Notes: a model not told the origin generated them from the sequence alone. Numbered from the stretch's first letter, positions 42,873 to 51,749 are shown. The stretch: 52,570 nt of DNA from Pseudoruminococcus massiliensis (GCF_900291955.1 NZ_OLMR01000011.1:1-52570); one strand, 5' to 3'. Numbers and translations: made by a program.

Positions 42873-45800
42873 TATTCATCATCCTCGTCTTTCTTTTTGA
42901 TTTTGATAATTACAACAGATACAAGTCCCCCCAAGGCTACTGCGCCAAGTCCAATCCAAAAGCCGATATTTGAGTTATCGCCCGTCTGTGGCTTTTCAGG
43001 TTCAGGCTGTGGGTGAATTGTAACGGTCTGATTCTCGTCATCAATATCTGTGTGTGTGGCAATTTCTACATCTTCACTGTACAGAGATTCAAAGACGACA
43101 ATATCGGTTTCTTTTGTAACAGCAGAGCCGTCAAAGGTGAAAGACACAGTTACTTCACCGTTTGATGTTTCGGGAGTGAATGTTGCTTCAGAGGTAATTT
43201 CTTCATCGTCAACTACAAACGGCTTTCCTGTTTTCTTATCCATTAAAACACCTTTTAAGGTGTTTTCCTTGTTAGGCACAAGATGTTTGAAACTTACAAT
43301 ATCATCAATGGTAACTGTTTCTCCTGCTGTGACTTCCTTTTCACCACCAACGGTTGCCGTGGTTTTCAGTTCGGGGATTTTATCGTTTTCTACTGTGATT
43401 TCAATTACTTCTTCATTCTTTGATACAGTTACAGAATAGGTTTCAGCGTTTGGCAGATAACCCTCGGCAGGCTTTAATTCACATACAGTATACTGACCGT
43501 AAGGAATATTGAAAAATTCAAACACACCGTTCTCATCTGATTTTGCTGTGAGGATTGAGTTTTCTTCCGTAAACTCTGTTTCATCAGTGCTAAATAAACC
43601 GAACAACGCACCACTAATATTTTCGCCTGTTTCACGGTCAATCTTCAAGCCTTTGATTGTTCCGTAAGCAAATTCATTTCTAATTGGTTCTCCGTTGTTT
43701 ACTGTAATATTTACAGTTGCAATATTCTGCCCTACGTATTCAAACACAACGGGATATTTCTCATCAGAGAGAATATAATGAATGTCCGTTTTTATTTCCT
43801 TAACATAGTAACCGCCAAACGGAAGATCTGTTGCAAAAGTTGCCTTACCGTTCTCATCACAAGTGATGATTTCAACAAGTCCGTCTTTTGGAATAACCGT
43901 ACCGTTTGATGCTTTAATATCCTCATCGGCATAAAGTCCGAAAGAAACACTTTTTATTTCATCGCCATTACCGATACCAAAAGTTTCATCCTTTTCAAGC
44001 ACTTTTAAAAGGTCGATTTCCGCCTTCTGTCTTTCGTTTACAAATGAAGTTGATGTGTTTGTCACCTTTTCGTTCTGTCCTGCATAGGTGAGTTCAATAT
44101 GATTTACTGTCTTGTTCAGAACAGTTCCGTTAGAAGCGACGGTTTCTACAACACGATATTTACCGAGATACAGTTCGTTACTTGTTGCTGTGCCTTTTTC
44201 GTTTGTTTTCAGGGTTGCAACAAGTGTATCCTTTTTCACTCTTACTGTACCGTCCGGAGTTGTAATGTCCTCATCAGCGTAGATTTCAAATACAGCTTTT
44301 GCTAAACCTCTGACAGAGTGTTCCGGCTGATAGATTACCACTTCTTCACCTGATGAAGTTACATTTGAGAAAATCTCGCCTGTCTTTTCAACTGTAATCG
44401 TACCTTTCTGCGGTGTGTTTTTCTTCTCTGTTTTTACGATTGTAACGCCGTTTTCTTCGCTTGTGTTTTCTGTTGTAATGTCAAAATACACAGGAGTGCT
44501 GTCAAGGATATATCCGTATGGAGCCTGAACCTCTACTATGGAATATCCTTTTCCATACGGTAGAGGTTCAGGTGTGATAAGACAGCCTTCTTCATTTGTA
44601 TAGAAAGTATCAATCTTTGTAACAGTTGGGTAAGTATATTTCATAGTTACAAGCTCGCCCTTTGGATTGTAAATCTGAAAGCCTGCGCCTGCATATGGAA
44701 TCTGCTTGCCTGTTTCAGAATCCATCTTTACTATCTTTACATAACTTTCAAGACCTGCGTTGTTAATTAGATATTTATAGGTCTTGCCGTTTTCGTTTAT
44801 GAACACATCAAAGTCCTTTATGAACTCCGTTCCGTCCCAACCTTTTGTCTGATGAACAGTGTATGTGCCGTATGGTAAATCTTTAGTTTCTGCAAAGCCG
44901 TATTCATCACATAGAAGTGTATCTCTTTCCGTTTCTTTTGCTTTACTGTAACTGCCCGACGACTTGAGATACACCTGAAATTCTGCACCCTTTTCGGGAG
45001 TTTCTATTTTTGTACTTCCATCATCGGTATGCTTGATTATAGAGATTTTTCCCTTTGTAATGTCTTCGGTAACACCCATTGAAATTGAGTTGTTTTCGAC
45101 TGTATAATTTTTCGCTTCCGCACCTATATGATATTCGGTTTCATCGAGCAGATAACCCTCGCTCGGCTCAATTTCTTTCAAAGTCCAGTTATCTCCGCAT
45201 ACATAGTATGAGGTTGTGAAACTTCCGTTTTTGTCTGTGGTGTATTTATCAACAAGTTTTCCGTTATTGTAGATGCCGTAAACTGCACCTGCAAGTGTTG
45301 CGTTTCCCTGTGCTGTTTTCGTTTCGGCATCGGTTTTGGTGACAGTCAAACTCCACTTTTTAAGGATATTTGCAAATGAAACTGTGGCAGTTTTGCCTGA
45401 CTCCACCTTAACAGTTTTACTGTTCTGTTTTGCATATTTTCCCTCTGTGTTTTCGGTTACTGTGTAAGTACCGGGAACAAGGTCGGTTAATTCAAATTCG
45501 CCCTTTGAGTTTGTTTTTACGGTCTTGTTAAAGTTTTCTCCCTTAACTGTAAACTCAATATTTGCAACATTTCCGTCCTCTGAGGTTTTAACAAGTTTCA
45601 GATTACCAGAGCTTGTCTTTACTTTAAAATATGCTCTTATCGGGTCTGCATCATTTTCAACACCCGTGATTACATCCTGCAAACTCGCATCTCCATACGG
45701 AACAAGCACAGTTTTGCCCACATCCGGCATCAACTTTTCAGAGTTAAAGGTTAATGCATCATTTACTGCTGAAGTTGAGGTTAGTATCAATTTATTTCCT

Positions 45801-46549
45801 GATTTTGTGGCTGTAATTCCGTTTGTTGTTTTGAAAGTAAACTCATCAAGAATTTTGTTGCTGTCAGTAAGTGTAACAGAATATTTTCTATCACTATACT
45901 TCATTTCATAGGTTTCTGCCTTTGATGCGATTGCTGATGCAAAGCTTGGAACAGTTGAATAGTTTGCAAGGCTTTTTGAAATTGCATTGTAAACCGACTT
46001 AACACCTGGGTTTGCACCGTCTGCACAAATGCCGTCTATATATTTTGTGTTGGTGCATTTGTAACCGTCATTTGTACTTCTGCAACCTGACACAAACTCC
46101 CAAACAATGAGCTGCGTTGCAATCCATTTCTGATCTTCTGTACCGCTTAAATTCTTTCCCGAACCGGGTTTACCATACAGCAGAGCAAGGTTAATCGCCT
46201 TTTGCTTTGCAGTACCTAAATTTTTCCACACAGTCGAACCGTTCTCCGTCAAGGAATTGCCTGCAAACAAACTGTGCCCGGGTTCAATGCAGTAGGCTTC
46301 CTTTCCGTCTGCAAAAATCTTGCACAGTTCTTCGCCGGGAGTTCCGACCGTGTAACCGTTGTCGGTCGTGGTCTGCTGATATCTGATAATGTTCCCTGCT
46401 GTGTCGTAACAGTAATCAAATGTAATTGTTGCTTTGTCACCGCTTGCCGCACTTACAGGGAGAGTAAACATTGTGCTAAATGCGATGAGAACAACAAATA
46501 GTATTGCCGTTATTCTTGTAAATTTCTTGTTTTTGATTAAGTTCGTCAT
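42872..46549 (-). CDS. SpaA/Cna-B surface adhesin with thioester domain
   Basis: A 1225-residue cell-wall protein. A signal peptide (ITAILFVVLIAFSTMFTL) ends at VSAAS. A thioester domain follows, seen as EAYCIEPGHS and TQLIVWEFVSG, whose Cys and Gln form a reactive thioester that binds host or surface amines. About nine Cna-B/SpaA repeats follow, each with lines like GTYTVTE and YTVHQTKGW, and then a linker and KPQTGDNS, a membrane helix and a basic tail. It should be attached to the wall by the element's own sortase and help mating-pair or host contact. I chose the ATG at 46549; a longer frame starts at 46627 but lacks a ribosome site. It is much larger than most backbone proteins. Confidence 0.9.
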   Translation of the reverse strand: MTNLIKNKKFTRITAILFVVLIAFSTMFTLPVSAASGDKATITFDYCYDTAGNIIRYQQTTTDNGYTVGTPGEELCKIFADGKEAYCIEPGHSLFAGNSLTENGSTVWKNLGTAKQKAINLALLYGKPGSGKNLSGTEDQKWIATQLIVWEFVSGCRSTNDGYKCTNTKYIDGICADGANPGVKSVYNAISKSLANYSTVPSFASAIASKAETYEMKYSDRKYSVTLTDSNKILDEFTFKTTNGITATKSGNKLILTSTSAVNDALTFNSEKLMPDVGKTVLVPYGDASLQDVITGVENDADPIRAYFKVKTSSGNLKLVKTSEDGNVANIEFTVKGENFNKTVKTNSKGEFELTDLVPGTYTVTENTEGKYAKQNSKTVKVESGKTATVSFANILKKWSLTVTKTDAETKTAQGNATLAGAVYGIYNNGKLVDKYTTDKNGSFTTSYYVCGDNWTLKEIEPSEGYLLDETEYHIGAEAKNYTVENNSISMGVTEDITKGKISIIKHTDDGSTKIETPEKGAEFQVYLKSSGSYSKAKETERDTLLCDEYGFAETKDLPYGTYTVHQTKGWDGTEFIKDFDVFINENGKTYKYLINNAGLESYVKIVKMDSETGKQIPYAGAGFQIYNPKGELVTMKYTYPTVTKIDTFYTNEEGCLITPEPLPYGKGYSIVEVQAPYGYILDSTPVYFDITTENTSEENGVTIVKTEKKNTPQKGTITVEKTGEIFSNVTSSGEEVVIYQPEHSVRGLAKAVFEIYADEDITTPDGTVRVKKDTLVATLKTNEKGTATSNELYLGKYRVVETVASNGTVLNKTVNHIELTYAGQNEKVTNTSTSFVNERQKAEIDLLKVLEKDETFGIGNGDEIKSVSFGLYADEDIKASNGTVIPKDGLVEIITCDENGKATFATDLPFGGYYVKEIKTDIHYILSDEKYPVVFEYVGQNIATVNITVNNGEPIRNEFAYGTIKGLKIDRETGENISGALFGLFSTDETEFTEENSILTAKSDENGVFEFFNIPYGQYTVCELKPAEGYLPNAETYSVTVSKNEEVIEITVENDKIPELKTTATVGGEKEVTAGETVTIDDIVSFKHLVPNKENTLKGVLMDKKTGKPFVVDDEEITSEATFTPETSNGEVTVSFTFDGSAVTKETDIVVFESLYSEDVEIATHTDIDDENQTVTIHPQPEPEKPQTGDNSNIGFWIGLGAVALGGLVSVVIIKIKKKDEDDE

Positions 46550-46565
46550 ATTAAAAATCCTTTCA

Positions 46566-46599
46566 TAAAAAATATGGGGCAAGATTTTACCCTTGCCCC
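46566..46599 (-). terminator. Terminator-like hairpin before the adhesin gene
   Basis: On the minus strand GGGGCAAG/CTTGCCCC with an 8-base loop is followed by ATATTTTTT. It lies in the leader of the adhesin gene, 17 bases before its start, so it would act as a partial terminator or attenuator within the transfer operon. Confidence 0.7.
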
Positions 46600-46627
46600 G
46601 ATTGATGTTTATTCTGTTTTTAATCAA

Positions 46628-47224
46628 TCATAAGTTCATCATCTGCCTTTCATCATAATTTTCATCTATATCGTCGGACTGCTCACTGCTGTCTGTGATA
46701 TTTACATACTCACCGATAATGCTCAGCGCCTCGCAGTAACTGCCTGATTTTGTAACACGACCGCACATTTCTTTTGCCTCATCTGCCATACCGTTTTGCT
46801 TTAAGGTATGACTTGCAATTCCCATCAGATTGAAAATATTGCCGTCCTGACCTACCAATTTGCAGTCGGGTTTGACCTTTTCAGCTTTGTTCTGCTCAGG
46901 TTCAAAACCGCCCAGCTTGTTATCCACATAGTCGGAAAGCCAAGTTCCGGCAAAGGCTGTATATGACTGCAATCGCCACATTGACAGTTTGACCACATCA
47001 AGGTGAACATTATCAAAGGGATAGAGAATGCAGGTAACGCCCTCATTTTGAAACACAGACACATCATCGAATTTTGTGTCATCAAGAAGTATTCCGTTTT
47101 CTGTGAGAATATCATTTATACCGTCAACCCATTCCTTTACTTCACCTCCGCAACCTTGGAGGATTAGTCCTTCCTTGTTATTCATCTTTCTTAAGTCGTT
47201 TGTTGTAATGTTTTTAATTGTCAT
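46628..47224 (-). CDS. Conserved hypothetical ICE protein, 198 residues
   Basis: A 198-residue cytoplasmic protein of no family I can name. LRKMNNKEGLILQGCGGEVK and YPFDNVHLDVVKLSMWRLQS are the most distinctive parts; the last 30 residues are acidic. It lies between two terminator-like hairpins (46566-46599 and 47243-47273), so it may be expressed differently from its neighbours. Confidence 0.6.
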   Translation of the reverse strand: MTIKNITTNDLRKMNNKEGLILQGCGGEVKEWVDGINDILTENGILLDDTKFDDVSVFQNEGVTCILYPFDNVHLDVVKLSMWRLQSYTAFAGTWLSDYVDNKLGGFEPEQNKAEKVKPDCKLVGQDGNIFNLMGIASHTLKQNGMADEAKEMCGRVTKSGSYCEALSIIGEYVNITDSSEQSDDIDENYDERQMMNL

Positions 47225-47242
47225 TTACATTTTCCTTTCACA

Positions 47243-47273
47243 TAAAAATAGCACCCACAATTAAGTGAGTGCT
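47243..47273 (-). terminator. Terminator-like hairpin after the lipoprotein gene
   Basis: On the minus strand AGCACTCA and TGGGTGCT pair across an 8-base loop and are followed by ATTTTTATG. It lies 28 bases after the lipoprotein gene's stop and 26 bases before the next start. Confidence 0.65.
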
Positions 47274-47300
47274 GAAAAAATTGTCTGTCGGAACACCCGA

Positions 47301-48029
47301 CTAACAATAGACCACATATATTTTGTTGCTTTCTGCTACTACATTAAATGACAGCTCACTTGGAACTATTCCGTCATGTTTGTAGTAGTATGCCACATAC
47401 TCTATATCGGCATAACAGTCTGCAATCAAACTTTGTGTATCATCATAGTATGATGCGTTTGTCGGTGAGAACCAACTTGCGTTGCCTGTGTTAAGAGAAC
47501 TGTCATATTCCATACCCAGCTGTTTGCCGTAGCTTATGGCTGAATTTACAGCAGAAGTTACATCAACACTGTTCTTCTCTGTGGGTGGTTGTGTTTGCGT
47601 GGGTGCAGGCTTATTTGTCGGCTTTTCGGTTGGTTTCTCTGTTGCTTTTTGAGCATGTTTTTCTTTGGTTGCTTCGGTTTTCTGCTCCGTAACTTTTGGT
47701 ATTGAATCCTGCTTTGTTTGAATTGGTTCAGTTGCTGAAACAATCGCCGAATTTTGCCCACTGTCGACTTTTTCTTGGGGTTTGATATCCGTTTCCGAAG
47801 ATTCTGTTTCCTGCGATACTGTGGGTTTTACCGTGGTTTCTGCTGTTGTGGTAGTTGCAATCTGACTTGTTGTACTGATTACAGAAGTTGTTTCAGATAC
47901 AGAAACATCCGCAGTTTTTGAAACTACGGATGCCTTAATATCGTTATTTACTTTTTCTTCTGCTGTACAAGCTGTGAATGTTCCTGCCGCTAAAATTAAA
48001 GTCAGCATAATTGCGATTTTCTTTTTCAT
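47301..48029 (-). CDS. Surface lipoprotein with Thr/Pro-rich linker
   Basis: A 242-residue lipoprotein. The signal peptide ends in TFTAC, so the mature protein is lipid-anchored at Cys21. A linker of about 110 residues rich in Thr, Ser, Lys, Pro (TEKPTEKPTNKPAPTQTQPP) reaches through the wall, followed by a C-terminal domain of about 80 residues with many Tyr (ISYGKQLGMEYDSSL, ASYYDDTQSL). I do not recognise that domain. Comparable lipoproteins in ICEs act in surface or entry exclusion, which is only a suggestion. Confidence 0.7.
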   Translation of the reverse strand: MKKKIAIMLTLILAAGTFTACTAEEKVNNDIKASVVSKTADVSVSETTSVISTTSQIATTTTAETTVKPTVSQETESSETDIKPQEKVDSGQNSAIVSATEPIQTKQDSIPKVTEQKTEATKEKHAQKATEKPTEKPTNKPAPTQTQPPTEKNSVDVTSAVNSAISYGKQLGMEYDSSLNTGNASWFSPTNASYYDDTQSLIADCYADIEYVAYYYKHDGIVPSELSFNVVAESNKIYVVYC

Positions 48030-48092
48030 ACTATCGCCTTCCTTTCAAGCGACAAGTATATCCAAAGATTTTGAAATGTCCAGAGAATTTTA

Positions 48093-48491
48093 CTACATAC
48101 TCTGCAAAAAGTTTTCCGATTCATCTTCCGACATATTCTCAGTTTCTGATTCTGCCTGCTGTTCGTCGAGTGACTGATGATATGCTTCCATAACCTTGTT
48201 GTTTAGTAAAGTCCTGGCTTCTTTGGAAATTGGGTGGGCAATCTCGTTGAAATGTTTTTCACCGTTATAATCAACATATACATTTGTAGGCATAGCAACA
48301 AACAGACCCTTTGTTGAATTCATAATTCTTACGCCGTGAACAACTACAGCACCACCGATTGTAACGCTGGCAAAGGCTTTTGTTTTGCTTTCTTCAAGAC
48401 TTATGATCTTGTCAATTTTCACCTTGATATATGGCAGTTTCTTTTTCTGATTGTTGTTTTTGTTTCCTTTGAAATTTGTATTCTGTGCCAT
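48093..48491 (-). CDS. SpoVG-family regulator
   Basis: A 132-residue protein of the SpoVG family: VKIDKIISLEESKTKAFASV, then VVVHGVRIMNSTKGLFVAMP and the later HPISKEARTLL. SpoVG proteins bind nucleic acid and regulate many genes. It starts at MAQNTN (48491), eleven bases after GGAGG; an earlier in-frame ATG at 48638 is inside the AbrB gene and is unsupported. Its C-terminus is acidic. Confidence 0.85.
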   Translation of the reverse strand: MAQNTNFKGNKNNNQKKKLPYIKVKIDKIISLEESKTKAFASVTIGGAVVVHGVRIMNSTKGLFVAMPTNVYVDYNGEKHFNEIAHPISKEARTLLNNKVMEAYHQSLDEQQAESETENMSEDESENFLQSM

Positions 48492-48510
48492 TATTAAATT
48501 TACCTCCAAT

Positions 48511-48807
48511 TTAGTGTTTCTGCTTTTCAGCCCACAACAGGGAAAGATGCACAAGTGCATCCCTCTGTTCTTCTTCAGACAGGCTGTCGAGGAAATCTTC
48601 AAGGGTGATATTTTCTTCAAAATTGCCCTCAAACTCATCTAAATATTCATTACAGTTATCGCAGATTTTCTCTTTACGCACAACTACCGAATCGTCATCA
48701 AGTTTTGTAAACGACAATACATCATTGTGCCTGAGTCCGATATACTTTCTGATTTCATATGGAATTGTGATTCGTCCTCGCTTTCCGAGAAATCTATACA
48801 ATTTCAT
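48511..48807 (-). CDS. AbrB/SpoVT-type DNA-binding protein
   Basis: A 98-residue protein. RFLGKRGRITIPYEIRKYIG is the swapped-hairpin AbrB fold and HNDVLSFTKLDDDSVVVRKE completes it. A CDNC pair and an acidic helical tail (SLSEEEQRDALVHLSLL) follow. It probably regulates transfer genes. Its start overlaps the end of the small Cys-rich gene upstream. Confidence 0.85.
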   Translation of the reverse strand: MKLYRFLGKRGRITIPYEIRKYIGLRHNDVLSFTKLDDDSVVVRKEKICDNCNEYLDEFEGNFEENITLEDFLDSLSEEEQRDALVHLSLLWAEKQKH

Positions 48808-49006
48808 CGTTATTCATCCTCACTTCCTTCAAATTCATGGTTTCTCTGCACTCATCACAGATGCAGTCGCAGTCACATACTTCATCTTTGCATCTTTCAA
48901 GAATAATTAAGCCATCTGCGGCTGTAATCTTGATAATCGAACCTGATATGATGCCTGATACAATTAATGAATCAAGCGGTATGCTGATATATACTCTATT
49001 TTCCAT
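48794..49006 (-). CDS. Small AbrB-like, Cys-rich protein
   Basis: A 70-residue protein with an AbrB-like half (VYISIPLDSLIVSGIISGSI, then IKITAADGLIILERC) and a cysteine cluster CKDEVCDCDCICDEC that may bind zinc or iron. The family is uncertain. An AAAGGAG site is 13 bases before the ATG at 49006 and only 1 base before an in-frame ATG at 49018, so the start is not settled. It overlaps the methylase gene upstream and the AbrB gene downstream. Confidence 0.55.
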   Translation of the reverse strand: MENRVYISIPLDSLIVSGIISGSIIKITAADGLIILERCKDEVCDCDCICDECRETMNLKEVRMNNDEIV

Positions 49007-49991
49007 GGTAAACAACATTCTCCTTTATAATTTTATTCACTTCTCTTGTTTGGTTTGTATCAAAAAAGTTGAGTTGATACGGCTTTGACCGTTCACGCTC
49101 ACGCATATCATAATTTGATATTAAAATTTCGTGGAATTCCTCTCCCGGTTTATACTTTTGAGCCATACTGTGAACTCTCGTAAACCTCAAAAAGTAACAT
49201 CCTTTATACAAATTTCTGCTTTCTTCACAATCGTTATATGAAAGCAGGAATTTCCCTTTGATTCCGAAAAGAGTATCACGAAGTCGCAAATGGTCATCCC
49301 AATTAAAACCACAAGAATAAAAGTGTTCAGTTTTAATGTAGGGAGGATCACAATAAAAGAAAGTATCTTTTCTGTCATAATGGTTTATCAGCGTTTGAAA
49401 GTCCTGATTTTCAATTACAACATTTGACATTCTCACACTTACATCTTCTATCAACCTAAATAGATTTCGTATAGAAAAGGGTTGACATGCAAAAGATTTT
49501 CCACTGCTTGAATAACTGTATCGCAGTAATTTTAGAAACATAACTGCTCTGCGAATATCATAATCCGTAGCAGATTTACTAAATAGCTCTATAATTTCTT
49601 TAGCTTGAGGTTCAGGTAATATTATTTTAGTAAATTCTGTTTCCTCGTCAATAAAGTCGTTTCTAAAATTTTTGTGCTTAAAAAAGTCTTTGAGTACATT
49701 AAAATCATCCCTTGAATTAAGAGGATAGAACCCAAGTTCTTTTAAAAAAGCCATGGGTCTTTCCTTTATGCAATGAAACAAATTTACAAGGTCTTGATTA
49801 TAATCGTTGTAAACCTCAAATTTGTCCGGCTTTGATTTACCAAGCATTACTGCACCTGAACCACCAAAAGGTTCAACATATCGGTAGTATTCCAATGGAA
49901 TAACCTGATAAATAATAGGTAATATTGAAGTCTTATTACCTACCCATGTTACGGGTGTTTTGATATTATCCACCTCCTGTGGCAATATCAA
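48996..49991 (-). CDS. Dam-type adenine DNA methyltransferase
   Basis: A D12-class N6-adenine methylase of up to 331 residues. KTPVTWVGNKTSILPII is the AdoMet-binding start, RYVEPFGGSGAVMLG continues motif I, and FFYCDPPYIKTEHF is the catalytic DPPY. It lies alone with no restriction endonuclease gene, so it is probably protective or regulatory. The longest frame starts at TTG (49991) without a ribosome site. A CAGGAGGTGGATAAT sequence sits eight bases before an ATC codon at 49964-49962, just ahead of KTPVTW, so a rare ATC start is possible. Confidence 0.85.
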   Translation of the reverse strand: MILPQEVDNIKTPVTWVGNKTSILPIIYQVIPLEYYRYVEPFGGSGAVMLGKSKPDKFEVYNDYNQDLVNLFHCIKERPMAFLKELGFYPLNSRDDFNVLKDFFKHKNFRNDFIDEETEFTKIILPEPQAKEIIELFSKSATDYDIRRAVMFLKLLRYSYSSSGKSFACQPFSIRNLFRLIEDVSVRMSNVVIENQDFQTLINHYDRKDTFFYCDPPYIKTEHFYSCGFNWDDHLRLRDTLFGIKGKFLLSYNDCEESRNLYKGCYFLRFTRVHSMAQKYKPGEEFHEILISNYDMRERERSKPYQLNFFDTNQTREVNKIIKENVVYHGK

Positions 49992-50000
49992 TCGCCCCGA

Positions 50001-50045
50001 AACAACAAAAGCCGTTGATTAAGTTTTTAACTCAACCAACGGCTT
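50001..50045 (-). terminator. Terminator downstream of the C5 methylase gene
   Basis: A stem AAGCCGTTG / CAACGGCTT with an inner paired region, followed on the minus strand by TTGTTGTTT. It is the second of two hairpins between the two methylase genes. Confidence 0.75.
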
Positions 50046-50059
50046 ATATCTGAAAACCA

Positions 50060-50088
50060 ATATCAGTCGTTTGGAACGATTGATATCA
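50060..50088 (-). terminator. First hairpin between the methylase genes
   Basis: GATATCAATCGTT and AACGACTGATATT pair on the minus strand with a short loop and one mismatch, then TGGTTTT. The T-run is poor, so it may be a processing or attenuation stem rather than a strong terminator. Confidence 0.5.
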
Positions 50089-50098
50089 GTTGTTATTT

Positions 50099-51319
50099 TT
50101 ATTCTGCTTTACTGTTTTCGTTGACCTGTTTAATTATCTTTCCTATTTCTGATATTACATTCACTGTAACAGCATTTCCGGCTTGTTTGTATAGCTGTGA
50201 ATCTAACATTCCTGTTGCAAGGACTTTATCAAACTGCTCGCCCGTAAAGCCTTGTAATCTCCAACACTCTCTCGGAATCAGTTTTCTTATTCTGCCGATA
50301 TGAATTTTCTTTTCCTTATCCACGAATACAACAAGGGGATGTTCCTCATCATCTGTAAGGTTGTAATCTTCTATGAACACAGCAGAATGTTCTCCTTTTC
50401 TGTTGCTGATGTCAGATGCGTGACGAGCTGTAATACACCTTGCAATTTCGGTCATTTTAGGGTCAGGGTTCATATCAATAAAGTAATATGCCTGTGTTGA
50501 TGAGGTTGTAAGAGTATGAGCAACTTTATGACCTACTCTACCTCGTCTTGTGTTATTTTCTGAATAACCGATATCTATGTTGTCACCGGGATAGGCAATT
50601 TAGTATCCGTCCTTGGTATTTACTTTTATTGGCAGTCCAAATTCCTCTATGCTATACAGACCTGTTCTGCCACCAAAGCCACCGGCATTACTTGTTAATG
50701 TAATACTTGTTCCTTCTGAGGAATATATGCGGTCACCTTCTTTGCCCGGGTATCTTTGTACAGTAGTTTTAGAATTTGTCTGCGTGAAAGATAATACTTG
50801 TCCGGCACATTTTTCTCTATGAAATCCGATAAGATACAATCTTTTTCTTGATTGTGGAACTCCGAAATTTTTGCTGTTAAGCACTTGCCATACGACATCA
50901 TACCCCAATTCTTCCAACGAACTGAGGATTGTTTTAAATGTCCTGCCTTTGTTATGACTAAGGAGTCCGGGTACATTTTCAAGGAACAGAAACTTAGGTC
51001 TTTTAACGGAAGCAATTCTTGCAATCTCAAAAAACAGCGTTCCTCTGGTATCTTCAAATCCTTTCCTTTGTCCTGCAATTGAAAAAGACTGACAAGGAAA
51101 TCCTCCCGTAATAAGGTCGATATGGGGTAACTGTTCGGGTATAATTTTTCTTGCATCTTCAAAGTAAAGTTCGCCTCCTGTATCATACATTGCTTCATAT
51201 GCCTGCTTTGCATACTTGTCGATTTCGCAATATCCTATGCATTCAAAACCGTCAATTGCTTCAAGTCCGGAACGGAAACCGCCTATACCGGCAAACATAT
51301 CAAAAAATTTAATTGCCAT
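50099..51319 (-). pseudogene. C5-cytosine DNA methyltransferase interrupted by an in-frame TAA
   Basis: The whole 406-codon gene stays in one frame but has a TAA at 50602-50600. Before it are motif I (FFDMFAGIGGFRSGLE), the catalytic motif IV GGFPCQSFS, motif VI FLFLENVPGLL and motif VIII QSRKRLYLIGF. After it the frame continues IAYPGDNIDIG and ends with motif IX RLIPRECWRLQGF and motif X QAGNAVTVNV. The stop falls in the target-recognition region, where relatives have a charged residue (AAA or GAA to TAA is one change). Two separate proteins could be made (239 and 124 residues, the latter from ATG at 50473), but loss of function is more likely. The rest of the sequence is undamaged, so the mutation is recent. 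Confidence 0.85.
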
Positions 51320-51320
51320 A

Positions 51321-51344
51321 AATCTTCATTCCTGTGAAGATTTA
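51321..51344 (-). promoter_or_regulatory. Hairpin holding the ribosome site of the C5 methylase gene
   Basis: A 9-bp perfect stem AAATCTTCA / TGAAGATTT with a 6-base loop; the loop contains the AGGA ribosome site and the stem ends one base before the ATG. It could tune initiation, as some C5 methylases autoregulate. Confidence 0.5.
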
Positions 51345-51357
51345 TTTTATATTCACC

Positions 51358-51690
51358 TCACTGTTTCATAATCATTTCATTATCTTCATCAAGCGTTTTT
51401 TCTTCAACTACTAATGAGGATTGGCTTTCAGCTTCAATTTCTTCCTGGGAAAGTTTCCTGAATACATCTTCGCCGGGAACAACTCCGAGGGAACGACCGT
51501 TGTCCCAATCAGGAAAAATCGTACCCATATCATCTACGGCTCGAACTGTACCTCTTGTACCGGATGGTACAGGAGAATATGGGTCATTCATACAGATAAG
51601 CTCAATTCGTATACCGGGTGGATACATCTGCTTAACGCTTTCAGCAATTCTGCGCTTTCTATCAAATTTATTCAAGTTTATTACCTCCAT
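51358..51690 (-). CDS. DUF4314-family ICE protein
   Basis: A 105-110 residue protein: KQMYPPGIRIELICMNDPYS, VPSGTRGTVRAVDDMGTIFP and DWDNGRSLGVVPGEDVFRKL make the DUF4314 domain, a small beta-rich fold found in conjugative elements. The acidic tail is variable. The first ATG (51690) contains GGAGG within its first codons; that site is ideally placed for a TTG at 51675, so translation probably begins there. Just upstream is a 9-codon frame with a perfect ribosome site. Confidence 0.8.
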   Translation of the reverse strand: MEVINLNKFDRKRRIAESVKQMYPPGIRIELICMNDPYSPVPSGTRGTVRAVDDMGTIFPDWDNGRSLGVVPGEDVFRKLSQEEIEAESQSSLVVEEKTLDEDNEMIMKQ

Positions 51691-51715
51691 AATTGAATTC
51701 GTAATCTTGTTGAAT

Positions 51716-51745
51716 TTAAGTAGGACTTCTGATTTTTGTTTTCAT
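51716..51745 (-). CDS. Very short leader-like frame, 9 residues
   Basis: ATG with GGAGG eight bases before it encodes MKTKIRSPT and stops. It lies between the DUF4314 gene and the small gene before it. It may be a leader peptide, translational coupler or the remains of a lost gene. Confidence 0.25.
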   Translation of the reverse strand: MKTKIRSPT

Positions 51746-51749
51746 ATGT

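Noticed and set aside
42872-46549. Plus-strand and alternative-frame ORFs within the adhesin gene
   Set aside because: The adhesin repeats create long shadow frames; none has independent support.
50695-51213. 172-residue frame overlapping the C5 methylase
   Set aside because: It lies in another frame of the methylase sequence whose motifs are clearly conserved in the main frame.
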